Source of the DNA: Sporosarcina sp. HYO08
GTDB lineage: Bacteria > Bacillota > Bacilli > Bacillales_A > Planococcaceae
Reading direction: 5' to 3'
Assembly: GCF_001563475.1 (NCBI RefSeq)
Contig: NZ_LPUT01000023.1
Location: 248,001-312,000 of the forward strand
Length of the DNA: 64,000 bases
The stretch's first letter is position 1. Each line of letters opens with the position of its first letter. Shown here one piece after another: positions 25,671-34,362 of this stretch. The notes under the pieces were generated by a model. It was not told the origin of the DNA and did not search any database. It saw only the letters and a list, made by a program, of their open reading frames with translations. A program made the position numbers and the translations under genes.

Positions 25671-25837
25671 GCTAACCACTCCCCTTCGTTCCTTTATTTA
25701 TCATATGAGAAAAGAAGAGAAGTCGTGTCATTCGCCGTGACGTTTTTAAAGTTGTACTTTCGAACTACGTAGTGCACCTCTCTATTCTCGATTTAGAAAA
25801 ACCAAATTATCTGTTTTACATATACTAAAATCAAAAA

Positions 25838-25866
25838 TAGCACAAACCATGTTCCAGGTTTGTGCT
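25838..25866 (-). terminator. terminator of the abg operon
   Basis: AGCACAAAC pairs with GTTTGTGCT. On the minus strand the stem is followed by ATTTTTGATTTT. It lies directly after the abgB-like stop. Confidence 0.8.
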
Positions 25867-25872
25867 ACCCTA

Positions 25873-27303
25873 TTATTTCTTCTCATTGCTCGCAGGCAAA
25901 ATATGGGCTGGAATTGGAGATTTGTACACATCGTCGCCGAGACGTTCTTTTAGTTCTATTTTGCTTCTTTCAATTAGCTCTGGATTTCTCAGCATTTCGA
26001 GCGCCGTTCCTGCCATTACTTTCCCTGCCATTAACATTCCTTTTTGGGCAATGGACGTGTTCCCAATAGAGACAACTTGCCACGTATGAGCAGGTGTACC
26101 AATTACCCAACAAGCACTAAAAATTTGAGCGGTTGGCGTAACCCAGCTGACATCCCCGACATCAGTCGAGCCGAAAATAGTTGGTTCAGCTACCGCATCA
26201 TAAGGATGAAGGACATCTGCCATTGCTTTTCCTTTTAATTGAGCCGCAACTTCTTTTGGCATTTTCCCCATGTCGTTCTCAATATCTGCCGCTGACAATG
26301 TCGCTTGTAGTTGTTTGGCGAATGCAAGCTCTTCTTCACTATATTCCGGCACACCAATTTCATTAAACACTTCATACATTTTCGTTTCAATTGTTTTATT
26401 TGGAATAAGATTTGAACAAGCTTTATCGAAAATGATTTCAACTTCCGTCCCTGTCATTAAGGCTGCGCCTTTTGCGATATTACACACCCGCTCGTAAATT
26501 TCTTGGACTTGTGGTGTTTTAGGCGCACGAATTAAGTACAAAACTTCCGCCTCAGCTTGGACGACGTTCGGCGAGAAACCACCTGAATTGGTGATGGCAT
26601 AGTGAACCCGTGCTTCAGGAATAATATGTTCACGCAAGTAGTTCACACCAACGTTCATTAGCTCAACTGCATCTAATGCACTTCTGCCAAGATGCGGAGC
26701 GGCCGCTGCGTGAGCACTTTTCCCTTTAAAACGATAGTAAACTTGATAGTTTGCAAGTGAATTGCCTGTAAAAATTTCATTCGTTGACCATGGATGCCAA
26801 CATAATGCAAAATCGACATCATCAAAAATGCCTGCGCGTGTCATGTACGTTTTGCCAGAACCGCCTTCTTCTGCCGGACAGCCATAGTAACGAATCGTTC
26901 CTTCTAATCCTTCTTTTTCCATTAAATCCTTTAATGCGACTGCAGCGGCTAATGAGCCTGTCCCGAGCAAATTATGCCCGCAGCCATGTCCATTTCCGCC
27001 TTGTTCAATCGGTGAGGCATTTGACGTGCCACCTTCTTGGCTTAATCCGGAAAGCGCGTCATATTCTCCTAAAAACGCAATAACGGGACTGCCAGAACCA
27101 TAACTGCCTACAAAGGCTGTCGGCATGTCGGCGAGTCCCTTTTCGACTTGAAAACCTTCGGAATCTAGCGTTTCACAAAGTAACGCCGCTGATTGCACTT
27201 CCTCAAAGCGCGTTTCCGCAAAATCCCAAATTTGTTCACTTACATTTATCCATTTCTCTTTCTTTTCCTCTATTAATTGTACTATCTTTTGAAGATCATT
27301 CAC
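25873..27303 (-). CDS. AbgB-like M20 amidohydrolase (aminobenzoyl-glutamate hydrolase subunit B type)
   Basis: This 476-residue M20 peptidase-family protein has the metal-site motifs GHGCGHNLLGTGSLAAA (about residue 105) and GCPAEEGGSGKTYM (about 145), and a dimerisation domain with KGKSAHAAAAPHLGRSALDA. It resembles AbgB, which with AbgA cleaves p-aminobenzoyl-glutamate from folate breakdown. It lies 18 bases downstream of the AbgA-like gene and in one operon with an AbgT-type transporter. Other N-acyl amino acid substrates cannot be excluded. Start ATG 27303 behind AGGAGGGATATAG. Confidence 0.85.
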   Translation of the reverse strand: MNDLQKIVQLIEEKKEKWINVSEQIWDFAETRFEEVQSAALLCETLDSEGFQVEKGLADMPTAFVGSYGSGSPVIAFLGEYDALSGLSQEGGTSNASPIEQGGNGHGCGHNLLGTGSLAAAVALKDLMEKEGLEGTIRYYGCPAEEGGSGKTYMTRAGIFDDVDFALCWHPWSTNEIFTGNSLANYQVYYRFKGKSAHAAAAPHLGRSALDAVELMNVGVNYLREHIIPEARVHYAITNSGGFSPNVVQAEAEVLYLIRAPKTPQVQEIYERVCNIAKGAALMTGTEVEIIFDKACSNLIPNKTIETKMYEVFNEIGVPEYSEEELAFAKQLQATLSAADIENDMGKMPKEVAAQLKGKAMADVLHPYDAVAEPTIFGSTDVGDVSWVTPTAQIFSACWVIGTPAHTWQVVSIGNTSIAQKGMLMAGKVMAGTALEMLRNPELIERSKIELKERLGDDVYKSPIPAHILPASNEKK

Positions 27304-27321
27304 CTATATCCCTCCTGCTTT

Positions 27322-28623
27322 TCATTTACTTTTTGCCAGTTCTTTTGCGGTGCGGAATAATAGATCGACACCAGTCAGCAGTACATCCTCCTCATAGTCG
27401 AACCGTTCATGATGATGTCCCGCCGCCAAATTCGTCCCAACGATCACATACGTCGCAAGACCGCCTCGTTCTTTCACTCTTTCCATGAAATAAGTGGCGT
27501 CTTCAGAACCGGCAGATTGATCACTTATCGGAATAACTTGATCGATATACGGTATCGTTTTGGCCACCTCGGAAATGATGTCCACTAACGCTTCGCTTGG
27601 TGTACTGCTCACCGCTTCACCGACGATTTCTATGTCAACTTCTGTTTGATGCATCGCAGCCGCACCTGTTAAAATCGATAAAGCTTGCCCACGCACATAA
27701 TCATTCACTTCGGATGTTTCCCCGCGCGTTTCAATCTGTAAATACGCTTGCGGTGCGATAATATTGCGTCCGCTCCCAGCTTCTAACACACCGACGTTAA
27801 TGCGGGATGCACCGTTTGCATGACGAGGAATTCCATATAATCCGAGCACTGCCGTTGAGGCCGCTACTAATGCATTATGCCCTTCATTCGGTGCTGCCCC
27901 CGCATGAGCAGCTTTCCCTTTAAATACCACATCCATTTTCGTCGTGGCTAGAAAACCTGCATTTCCCGCGACGACATGACGAACTGGAACACCTGTCCCA
28001 ATATGTGTGGCAATGAAAAAGTCCACATCATCAACAACACCTGCTTCTGTCATCGATTTTGCACCGCGCGTCCCTTCTTCCGCAGGTTGAAAAATTAACT
28101 TCATTACCCCGTTGAGCGAATCTTTATTTTCCATGAGCAATTTAGCAAGCCCCATTCCGATCGCTGTATGACCGTCATGACCGCAAGCATGCATTGTTTT
28201 TTCATTCACGGAAGCAAATCCCTCGTCAAACGGAAGATGGCCGGGTGACAATTCTTCTTGAATTTCAAGTGCATCCATATCTACACGAAATGCAACCGTT
28301 GGACCCGGTCTTCCCGTATCAAGGACACCAACAACACCTGTCAGGCCATCCGTCAATCGTTCCAACCATTTTTCATCGGCACCGTTCTCTCTTGCCCACG
28401 CTGCATGTGCATCCAATGCAGCCTGATCCGGCACTCCCATTCTCGCTTCTCGGTTCATCACTTCTTCCCCTGCGTAAACCGTATACCCTAACGCCTCTAA
28501 ATAGCGAGCGACGAGCGATGCCGTCCGTATTTCCATAAAGCCAATTTCTGGGTATTGATGAAAGTCGCGCCTCCAGTATTGCAGCTGTTGCTGGAGTGCT
28601 TTACTCTGTTGTTGCTTGTCCAT
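27322..28623 (-). CDS. AbgA-like M20 amidohydrolase (aminobenzoyl-glutamate hydrolase subunit A type)
   Basis: This ~433-residue M20 amidohydrolase has RRDFHQYPEIGFMEIRTASL at the start, the metal motifs MHACGHDGHTAIGMGLA (about residue 150) and IFQPAEEGTRGAKSM, and GKAAHAGAAPNEGHNALVAA. With the downstream AbgB-like protein it would form the cytoplasmic hydrolase for p-aminobenzoyl-glutamate. ATG 28623 follows GGGTGGAG closely; a GTG at 28638 is also possible. It is separated from abgT by a terminator-like hairpin, so expression may be stepped down. Confidence 0.85.
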   Translation of the reverse strand: MDKQQQSKALQQQLQYWRRDFHQYPEIGFMEIRTASLVARYLEALGYTVYAGEEVMNREARMGVPDQAALDAHAAWARENGADEKWLERLTDGLTGVVGVLDTGRPGPTVAFRVDMDALEIQEELSPGHLPFDEGFASVNEKTMHACGHDGHTAIGMGLAKLLMENKDSLNGVMKLIFQPAEEGTRGAKSMTEAGVVDDVDFFIATHIGTGVPVRHVVAGNAGFLATTKMDVVFKGKAAHAGAAPNEGHNALVAASTAVLGLYGIPRHANGASRINVGVLEAGSGRNIIAPQAYLQIETRGETSEVNDYVRGQALSILTGAAAMHQTEVDIEIVGEAVSSTPSEALVDIISEVAKTIPYIDQVIPISDQSAGSEDATYFMERVKERGGLATYVIVGTNLAAGHHHERFDYEEDVLLTGVDLLFRTAKELAKSK

Positions 28624-28646
28624 AAACTCCACCCCCACATATTTTA

Positions 28647-28690
28647 AAAAATGGCGTACTGCTACGGTCTATCCGCAACAGTACGCCATG
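28647..28690 (-). terminator. terminator between the abgT-like and abgA-like genes
   Basis: GGCGTACTG pairs with CAGTACGCC around a 17-base loop, followed on the minus strand by ATTTTTTAAAA. It may allow partial read-through from transporter to hydrolases. Confidence 0.75.
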
Positions 28691-28704
28691 TCAATGTACA
28701 TAAT

Positions 28705-30240
28705 TTAAGGTGTATAGAATGGCGTCACGCCTGGTCCAAATGGAATGCCAGCGTAGAAGAACACAAGGATCATAAGAATCCAACTGACAAGAAATGCAAT
28801 GGAGTAAGGAAGCATTAAGGAGATTAATGTTCCAATTCCAGCTTTTTTGTCATACTCGCGCATGAACGATAAAATCACAACGAAATACGCATTTAACGGC
28901 GTAATAATATTTGTTGAAGAATCCGCAATCCGGTAAGCGACTTGTGTAAATGCTGGGTGGTACCCTAGCTGCATGAAGAGCGGCACAAATACAGGTGCTT
29001 CCATCGCCCATTTTGCTGAACCAGAAGTAATTAAGAAATTTAGCATAGCCGTGAACAGGATATAGCCAATAATGACCCACATGCCTGTTAAATTGATTTC
29101 GTTTAACCATTCTGCACCATTAACCGCAATCCATGTACCAATATTGGACCAGTTAAAATAAGAAATGAATTGAGATGCCGCAAAAATCAGTACGATATAA
29201 CCCGATAAATCGCGAATAGATGTGTTCATATGTTTCGCAACATCTTTTGTCGATTTTATCGTGCCAGTCGTCAACCCGTAGGCAACGCCAATGGTTACGA
29301 AGAAAAAGATAATAATTGGCACAATACCCGTTAAAAATGGTGAAGGGATCATACCGCCATCTTCATTGCGAAGCGGAGAGTTAGGCCAGAAAATAACAAG
29401 CAGCAGTAAGGCGATGTAACCGAGTCCTGCTAAACCTGCATTACGAAGCCCTTTACCTGCATTCGGCAAATCTTCGTCCATAGCCTTTAATACGGCTTCT
29501 CCGGTAAATTTACCAAGTTTCGGCTCGATAATTTTATCAGTAATGAGTCCGCCGACAATTGTCAAGACAAAAACAGATGCAATGTTAAAATACCAGTTGT
29601 CTACCGGTGTGACGATGACTGTTTCATCAATAATTTTAGCAGCTTCCGTCGTAATTCCTGCTAACAGCGCATCCGTTCCAACGACTAATAAGTTTGCAGT
29701 AAATCCAGCACCTGCGCTCGCAAACCCAGCGGCAAGACCAGCTAGCGGATGACGACCAAGCTTATAAAATACCATTGCCGCAAGCGGTGGGATTAAAATC
29801 ATCGCTGCGTCGGAAGCTAAATTCCCCATAATCCCAGTAAAAACAATTGCATATGTAACTAATTTTTTAGGTGCTTTTAAAACCGTTTTTTTAATGGCCG
29901 TTTCGAGCAAACCAACTTTTTCTGCTAATCCAATCCCAAGCATCATCGCAAGAACAAGCCCTAAAGGTGCAAAGCCTGTAAAGTTCGTAATCATGGATGA
30001 TAATATATATTGCAAACCTTCACCCGAAATTAAGCTTTTAATTTCTAGTTTTTCTCCTGTGCCAGGATGAATAACCGATGCATTAAATTGTGCGAAAATA
30101 AAAGATGCAACCATAACTGCGATTGCCAAATAGACAAATAGCATGAATGGATCAGGTAGTCTATTTCCAACTTTTTCAACGCCATTTAAAAATCGAATGA
30201 AGAATCCTTGTTTTTCAGATTTCACTGTAGATCTTTCCAT
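28705..30240 (-). CDS. AbgT-family aminobenzoyl-glutamate transporter
   Basis: This 511-residue membrane protein has about 11-13 transmembrane segments. Features include the N-terminal RFLNGVEKVGNRLPDPFMLF, the hairpin region with SAGAGFTANLLVVGTDALLAG, and the C-terminal RIADSSTNIITPLNAYF. These are hallmarks of AbgT, which imports p-aminobenzoyl-glutamate; some homologues export sulfonamides. It is the first gene of the abgT-abgA-abgB operon, divergent from a regulator gene. A cre-like site and repeated ACTACT elements lie upstream. Confidence 0.9.
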   Translation of the reverse strand: MERSTVKSEKQGFFIRFLNGVEKVGNRLPDPFMLFVYLAIAVMVASFIFAQFNASVIHPGTGEKLEIKSLISGEGLQYILSSMITNFTGFAPLGLVLAMMLGIGLAEKVGLLETAIKKTVLKAPKKLVTYAIVFTGIMGNLASDAAMILIPPLAAMVFYKLGRHPLAGLAAGFASAGAGFTANLLVVGTDALLAGITTEAAKIIDETVIVTPVDNWYFNIASVFVLTIVGGLITDKIIEPKLGKFTGEAVLKAMDEDLPNAGKGLRNAGLAGLGYIALLLLVIFWPNSPLRNEDGGMIPSPFLTGIVPIIIFFFVTIGVAYGLTTGTIKSTKDVAKHMNTSIRDLSGYIVLIFAASQFISYFNWSNIGTWIAVNGAEWLNEINLTGMWVIIGYILFTAMLNFLITSGSAKWAMEAPVFVPLFMQLGYHPAFTQVAYRIADSSTNIITPLNAYFVVILSFMREYDKKAGIGTLISLMLPYSIAFLVSWILMILVFFYAGIPFGPGVTPFYTP

Positions 30241-30300
30241 ATCTTACCTCCAATGTTTTAAGTACTGTCCTTATCAACAGGCCAGGTTCATTTTAATAGA

Positions 30301-30314
30301 TGAATGCGCTTTCA
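30301..30314. promoter_or_regulatory. cre-like site in the abg control region
   Basis: TGAATGCGCTTTCA differs at one position from the CcpA consensus TGWAANCGNTNWCA. It lies about 60 bases upstream of the abgT-like start codon, so catabolite repression of the operon is plausible. Confidence 0.5.
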
Positions 30315-30339
30315 TTATGATGAAAAAAATATTTTGAAA

Positions 30340-30478
30340 ACTACGACACTGTAGTCGTAAAAAACTATTTTTAGACCTATTTAAGACATGTCATGAAAGA
30401 AGTATAACAGGCTCATTTTAAGATTGCAATCATACTTTTCCTGAAAACTACTAAATACTACTAAAAACTACTGAAAAC
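30340..30478. promoter_or_regulatory. candidate operator cluster between abgT and its regulator
   Basis: The divergent 323-base gap holds an inverted repeat TACGAC-N6-GTCGTA (30342-30359). It also holds three direct repeats of ACTACT at 30448, 30457 and 30467, spaced 9 and 10 bases, so roughly on one face of the helix. ACTAC also occurs in the inverted repeat. The adjacent regulator is the likely binder; this is inference. Confidence 0.45.
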
Positions 30479-30500
30479 ATTATGATTTTCTCAATTATGA

Positions 30501-30530
30501 TTGAACACTCTTGAGTTTTTTTAGTATAGT
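30501..30530 (+). promoter_or_regulatory. sigma-A promoter of the abg regulator gene
   Basis: TTGAAC (30501-30506) and TATAGT (30525-30530) are separated by 18 bases, about 35 bases before the regulator start codon. Confidence 0.6.
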
Positions 30531-30563
30531 TAAAATTAATGGATTTTTCGGGAAAGGATCGGA

Positions 30564-31883
30564 TTGAAAATGCTTAAAATTGGGGTTATTACAGCAAGCC
30601 ACTCCATTAAAATGATTCAACAAGTCGAATCATACTTGCCAAATGATTGTGAGTTAACATTTATTCCGTACCGACAAATTAAAGAAATTGTAGAATTATA
30701 CGAGCAGCACCATTTGTACTATGATGGTATCCTTTTTAGCGGTAGGCTGGCTTATAAAATATTGTTGCAGCATAGAGAGGATTTGCCTACACCAACTTTT
30801 TACTTAGAAATTACGGAGGGCGATTTTTATAAACACCTATTTGTGATCCGCAACCAATATAAAGAACTGCAGTTTTCAAGAGTTTTTATTGATTTTTTAG
30901 ATGACAATGAAAATGCGTTTGGCTTGTATGAAGTCTTAGCAGAAGACGAAAGACCTTATGCGATGCAACCGGAGTATTCTGAGGAAATCTATGAAAAAAC
31001 ATTGCAAAAACATTTAACACTTTGGCATGAAGGAAAAATTGATTACGCCATTACGCGTTTAAGTAATATCGTTCACCGATTAAATGAAGCGGGCATTCCT
31101 AATACCTTTATCTTCCCATCTACAAAATCGATTTGGGAGCAATTACAGCAAATCATTCACGAGTTGCAAATCTCCCATCTGCAAGAAAACCAATGGGCGA
31201 TTGGGATCATCACATTAAAAAACGAGACTGACAGTGAACTAGACTTTACACAAGTTTTATTACACAAAGCTTTGTTAGAGTTTAATCAGCAAACAAAAGC
31301 TTTTTCCATCATTCAAAAAAAGCGTGAGGGTTTTGAAGTCGTTACTTCACAGAGTGAGTTGAAAAAGTTAACAAATGATTTTACAAATTGCTCCGCCATT
31401 CACTACTTAACGAATGCACTTCCCTTCCAAGTGAACATTGGCTGGAGTGTAGGAACGACACTCTATCAAACAAAAAAGGATGCCTACATTGCCAATACTG
31501 AAGCGGCTGCACATCATTTTTCTTGCGCTTTCGCTATGATTGACCAGGAAGAGGTCGTTGGCCCGCTTGGAATGGATACTTGCATTGAGTATAGCATTGC
31601 CGTCGATCCAGAAATTGAGCGATTAAGCGAGCGTTTAGAGATCTCCAGTCTCCATATCCAGAAAATACTAGCTGTCCTTTCAAATAACCAATCAAACGAA
31701 CTGACCTCAGAAGATCTCGCCCATCATTTAGGACATACCGTTCGCCAAGCGAATCGGATTTTAAATAAGCTGGAAGAAAAAGGTGTTGCCGAAACGATCT
31801 ATCGAAAACAAGAAAAGTTAAGAGGTCGCCCCAAAAAAGTATATCGCATCGACTTTCGAAAAACGTCCCAACGCAAAGAGTAG
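30564..31883 (+). CDS. transcriptional regulator with PrpR-like sensor and C-terminal winged helix
   Basis: This 439-residue protein has an N-terminal alpha/beta domain (IGVITASHSIKMIQQVESYL; YYDGILFSGRLAYKI) like the PrpR-N/periplasmic-binding-like sensor fold. A middle region (VNIGWSVGTTLYQTKKDAYI, TEAAAHHF) resembles degenerate GGDEF/GTP-cyclohydrolase-III-like domains. The C-terminal winged helix (SEDLAHHLGHTVRQANRILN, then GRPKKVYRI) binds DNA. It is divergent from the abg operon, so it probably controls it. Start: TTG 30564 is five bases after AAAGGA; ATG 30570 is the alternative. The domain names are my reading of short motifs, not a search result. Confidence 0.7.
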   Translation: MKMLKIGVITASHSIKMIQQVESYLPNDCELTFIPYRQIKEIVELYEQHHLYYDGILFSGRLAYKILLQHREDLPTPTFYLEITEGDFYKHLFVIRNQYKELQFSRVFIDFLDDNENAFGLYEVLAEDERPYAMQPEYSEEIYEKTLQKHLTLWHEGKIDYAITRLSNIVHRLNEAGIPNTFIFPSTKSIWEQLQQIIHELQISHLQENQWAIGIITLKNETDSELDFTQVLLHKALLEFNQQTKAFSIIQKKREGFEVVTSQSELKKLTNDFTNCSAIHYLTNALPFQVNIGWSVGTTLYQTKKDAYIANTEAAAHHFSCAFAMIDQEEVVGPLGMDTCIEYSIAVDPEIERLSERLEISSLHIQKILAVLSNNQSNELTSEDLAHHLGHTVRQANRILNKLEEKGVAETIYRKQEKLRGRPKKVYRIDFRKTSQRKE

Positions 31884-31899
31884 TTGCGCTGGGACGTTT
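31861..31899. terminator. bidirectional terminator overlapping the regulator stop codon
   Basis: A 16-base stem (AAACGTCCCA-CGCAA with its complement, one mismatch) and a seven-base loop lie at the 3' end of the regulator. The TAG stop (31881-31883) sits in the loop. It also ends the convergent selO transcript, whose stop is four bases away. Confidence 0.75.
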
Positions 31900-31902
31900 G
31901 GT

Positions 31903-33372
31903 TTAAGTACCACAAAATGTCCGGTAAGGCCCATCCGTCGACGGTGGCAATGTACAATAATCATCTTGCTCTTTCGTATACGCATAGGGATTTGACAAAG
32001 CTGCCAGTAAGTTTTCCATTACACTGTAATCTGCCTGTTCTACTGCCGCTTCGAGTGCTGCCTCAACACGGTGATTGCGCGGAATAATCGCTGGATTATG
32101 CTTTTTCATGAGCTGAAACACTTCGTCTTGCGTCCTTGATTGCCTTGTTAACCTTTCTTGCCATTTTTCATGCCAATGTTTAAACTGATCCGTCTCGAAC
32201 AAGGGCATTCCCTCAAATTTTTCAATTGTTAAAGCACGAAAAGTGTTCGTAAAATCTGCTTCATTTTTTCGCATGAGATCAAGAAGGCTATCAACTAATA
32301 ACGAATCCCCCTCTTCTTGATCTAATAGCCCCAATTTAGATCGCATCCCTGAAAGCCAATACCCCTGAAATATTTCAAAGTAATCCGACATCGTATCTTG
32401 TGCAATTCCAAGTCCTTTTTCCTCATTTTCATCCAATAAAGGAATGAGACTTTCCGCTAAACGCGCCAAATTCCACCCGCCGATATACGGTTGGTTGCCA
32501 TACGCGTAGCGGCCATTCACATCGATTGAGCTAAACACTGTATCCGGATCGTACGTATCCATAAACGCGCAAGGTCCGTAGTCAATCGTTTCACCCGAAA
32601 TCGTCATATTGTCGGTATTCATGACGCCGTGGATAAAACCGACAAGCTGCCATTTGGCAATTAACGATGCTTGTCTTTTCATCACTTCTTGTAAAAAAGA
32701 TAAGTATGGGCTTTCATGTGATGCTACTTCGGGGTAGTGCCGTTCGATCGCATAATCCGCTAACGTACGAAGCTCTTCAATCGTCCCCCATTGCGCCGCA
32801 AATTGAAAAGTGCCGACGCGTAAATGGCTTGCCGCAATTCTTGTTAAAATAGCACCTTCCAATTCTGTTTCCCGAAAAACCGGTTCCCCAGTTGTCACAA
32901 CTGCTAAACTTCGCGTCGTCGGAATGTTTAGCGCATGCATCGCTTCACTAATCATGTATTCCCGAAGCATCGGGCCAAGTGCAGCACGACCATCTCCGCC
33001 CCTCGAATAAGGCGTCCGGCCAGATCCTTTCAACTGCACATCAAATCGGTCTCCATCGGGTGTGATTTGCTCGCCAATGAGTAGCGCCCGTCCATCGCCA
33101 AGCATTGTAAAATGGCCAAATTGATGCCCAGCATAAGCTTGAGCAAGCGGCTCGGCATGCTGAGGTGCTTGACTACCTGCCAATATATCAATTTGTCCTT
33201 CCTCTTTTAAGGCTTGCGCATTTAATCCCAATGTCTTCGCCAATGATTCGTTAAATTTCACTAACTTTGGTGACGAAACTGGATGTAATTTCATTTTCGA
33301 ATAAAATAGTGCAGGCAGTTCCGCATAGCTATTTTGCAAATGCCAGCCTGCTTTGTTTTGATTTTTTGTCAT
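31903..33372 (-). CDS. selO: protein adenylyltransferase SelO (YdiU family)
   Basis: This 489-residue pseudokinase-fold enzyme AMPylates proteins on Ser/Thr/Tyr and is linked to redox stress. The family motifs are present: [18 protein letters not shown] (about residue 80), [19 protein letters not shown], and the metal-binding [20 protein letters not shown] (about 245). Members often end in a Cys-containing tail; here the C-terminus is YRTFCGT, with a Cys three residues from the end. It is monocistronic, with GGAGAAAAA before ATG 33372. Confidence 0.92.
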   Translation of the reverse strand: MTKNQNKAGWHLQNSYAELPALFYSKMKLHPVSSPKLVKFNESLAKTLGLNAQALKEEGQIDILAGSQAPQHAEPLAQAYAGHQFGHFTMLGDGRALLIGEQITPDGDRFDVQLKGSGRTPYSRGGDGRAALGPMLREYMISEAMHALNIPTTRSLAVVTTGEPVFRETELEGAILTRIAASHLRVGTFQFAAQWGTIEELRTLADYAIERHYPEVASHESPYLSFLQEVMKRQASLIAKWQLVGFIHGVMNTDNMTISGETIDYGPCAFMDTYDPDTVFSSIDVNGRYAYGNQPYIGGWNLARLAESLIPLLDENEEKGLGIAQDTMSDYFEIFQGYWLSGMRSKLGLLDQEEGDSLLVDSLLDLMRKNEADFTNTFRALTIEKFEGMPLFETDQFKHWHEKWQERLTRQSRTQDEVFQLMKKHNPAIIPRNHRVEAALEAAVEQADYSVMENLLAALSNPYAYTKEQDDYCTLPPSTDGPYRTFCGT

Positions 33373-33527
33373 TTTTTCTCCTTTTGCCTAGATCTTAATT
33401 GTCGTTGTCTTTATTTTATCCCAATCCGCGATTAAAATTCTTAGTTGTGGCTTGAGAAATGATTTTACTAGAACAATAGGTGTTTTCATCACCCCACCCT
33501 TGCACCAAATTCATAAGATACAACATA

Positions 33528-33551
33528 AGTTCAAGATCGACAACTTGTCCT
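33528..33551 (+). promoter_or_regulatory. conserved leader hairpin, copy 1
   Basis: The sequence AAGATCGACAACTTGTCC-AGTTGTT occurs upstream of both small membrane protein genes with one base difference. Here the arms CAACT and AGTTG flank a short loop just before the ribosome binding site. It may act on translation. Confidence 0.45.
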
Positions 33552-33578
33552 AGTTGTTGGTGGAAGGGGGTCTGACAG

Positions 33579-33776
33579 ATGAATAAATCTTGGGGATTCT
33601 GGACTGGATGGCTTGGCATTATTTTAGCGGTAGCTGGATTGCTTTATGATCCTTTCTGGTTAGGCGGAGCAGCCGTCGTATTAGGTCTAGTTACTTTTGC
33701 ATTTCCACAAAAAATGCTCGCTTGGTCGGCACTTGTGCTCGGATTAGTCGCATTCTTACTGCCATATATACACTAG
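33579..33776 (+). CDS. small membrane protein, tandem copy 1
   Basis: This 65-residue protein begins MNKSWGFWTGWLGIILAVAG and has two to three hydrophobic segments (about 10-27, 28-42, 46-62) separated by short polar turns. It is about 55-60% identical to the next gene. I do not recognise a characterised family. GGAAGGGGGTCTGACAG precedes ATG 33579. It has its own terminator. The pair, with matching leaders and terminators, is a tandem duplication of a whole transcription unit. Confidence 0.75.
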   Translation: MNKSWGFWTGWLGIILAVAGLLYDPFWLGGAAVVLGLVTFAFPQKMLAWSALVLGLVAFLLPYIH

Positions 33777-33785
33777 CTCTATATA

Positions 33786-33825
33786 AAAAGGCCTGTTGTC
33801 TCTACTTTTGACAACAAGCCTTTTT
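33786..33825 (+). terminator. terminator of small membrane protein copy 1
   Basis: AAAAAGGC-TGTTGTC pairs with GACAACA-GCCTTTTT. The same arms, slightly diverged, follow the second copy. Confidence 0.85.
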
Positions 33826-33890
33826 CTATAGAAATAAAACTAGCAAGTTCATAAGAACCTAGATAAGTTCATAAGATAGTAGACAAGTAC

Positions 33891-33917
33891 AAGATCGACA
33901 ACTTGTCCAAGTTGTTA
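33891..33917 (+). promoter_or_regulatory. conserved leader hairpin, copy 2
   Basis: This is the second copy of the leader motif. Here it is a perfect CAACTT-GTCC-AAGTTG hairpin ending about ten bases before AAAGGAGG. AGTTCATAAGA direct repeats lie upstream (near 33856 and 33876). Confidence 0.45.
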
Positions 33918-33938
33918 CAAAAAAGGAGGTTCTGACAA

Positions 33939-34130
33939 ATGATGAAGTCTTGGGGCTTCTGGACTGGATGGCTCGGCATTATGATGGCGGTATGCGGATT
34001 TTTCTTTGACCCCCAATTAGGCAGCGTTGCAATTATGTTAGGATTAGTCACTTTTATATTCCCGAAAAAAATACTTGCTTCGTCAGCACTTGTACTTGGA
34101 GTTGTTGTCCTCTTACTTCAACATATATAA
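33939..34130 (+). CDS. small membrane protein, tandem copy 2
   Basis: This 63-residue paralogue of the preceding gene begins MMKSWGFWTGWLGIMMAVCG and contains LGLVTFIFPKKILASSALVL. It has the same hydrophobic layout; the middle turn differs (FFFDPQLGSVA against LLYDPFWLGGAA). AAAAAAGGAGGTTCTGACAA precedes the start. Differences concentrate in loops and third codon positions, which suggests both copies are still under selection. Function unknown. Confidence 0.75.
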   Translation: MMKSWGFWTGWLGIMMAVCGFFFDPQLGSVAIMLGLVTFIFPKKILASSALVLGVVVLLLQHI

Positions 34131-34148
34131 TAGCTTCTATACCGATGG

Positions 34149-34190
34149 AAAGGTCTGTTGTCTTTTACTTAGACAGCAAGCCTTTATTTT
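34149..34190 (+). terminator. terminator of small membrane protein copy 2
   Basis: AAGG-CTGT-GTC pairs with GAC-GCAAGCCTT and is followed by TATTTTTTA. It is homologous to the terminator of copy 1. Confidence 0.7.
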
Positions 34191-34250
34191 TTATGTGTCA
34201 TGCAAGATTCCTTCGACAATAAAAGTATTATGTCAACACATTGAATCTCC

Positions 34251-34284
34251 TAATGTTAACCTCTTCTAAGATGTAGTTGACATA
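34251..34284 (+). promoter_or_regulatory. BirA operator 1
   Basis: The half-sites TAATGTTAACC and GTTGACATA form an inverted repeat with about 14 bases between them, matching the Gram-positive biotin-repressor box. Its right half contains the -35 of the bioY promoter. Confidence 0.65.
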
Positions 34285-34305
34285 TTTAACACGTTCATGA
34301 ATAAT
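34277..34305 (+). promoter_or_regulatory. bioY sigma-A promoter
   Basis: A perfect TTGACA (34277-34282) and AATAAT (34300-34305) are separated by 17 bases. The promoter lies between two BirA-like operators. Confidence 0.7.
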
Positions 34306-34310
34306 GATAA

Positions 34311-34344
34311 ATGTGTCAACTACTTATATATTTAGGTTAACCAC
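34311..34344 (+). promoter_or_regulatory. BirA operator 2
   Basis: ATGTGTCAACTA and TAGGTTAACCACC form a second inverted repeat of the BirA type just downstream of the -10 box and upstream of the AAGGGAGAGG ribosome binding site. GTAGTTGACA of site 1 and TGTCAACTAC of site 2 are also exact complements. Confidence 0.65.
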
Positions 34345-34362
34345 CAAGGGAGAGGAATTCAT

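Noticed and set aside
30448..30472. Three short ACTACT repeats considered as a CRISPR-like array
   Set aside because: Units are only 6-10 bases with no spacers; they fit an operator cluster.
33416..34051. Minus-strand ORFs over the small membrane protein genes, both reading MPSHPVQ(N/K)PQD
   Set aside because: They look conserved only because the plus-strand genes are duplicated; no ribosome binding sites.
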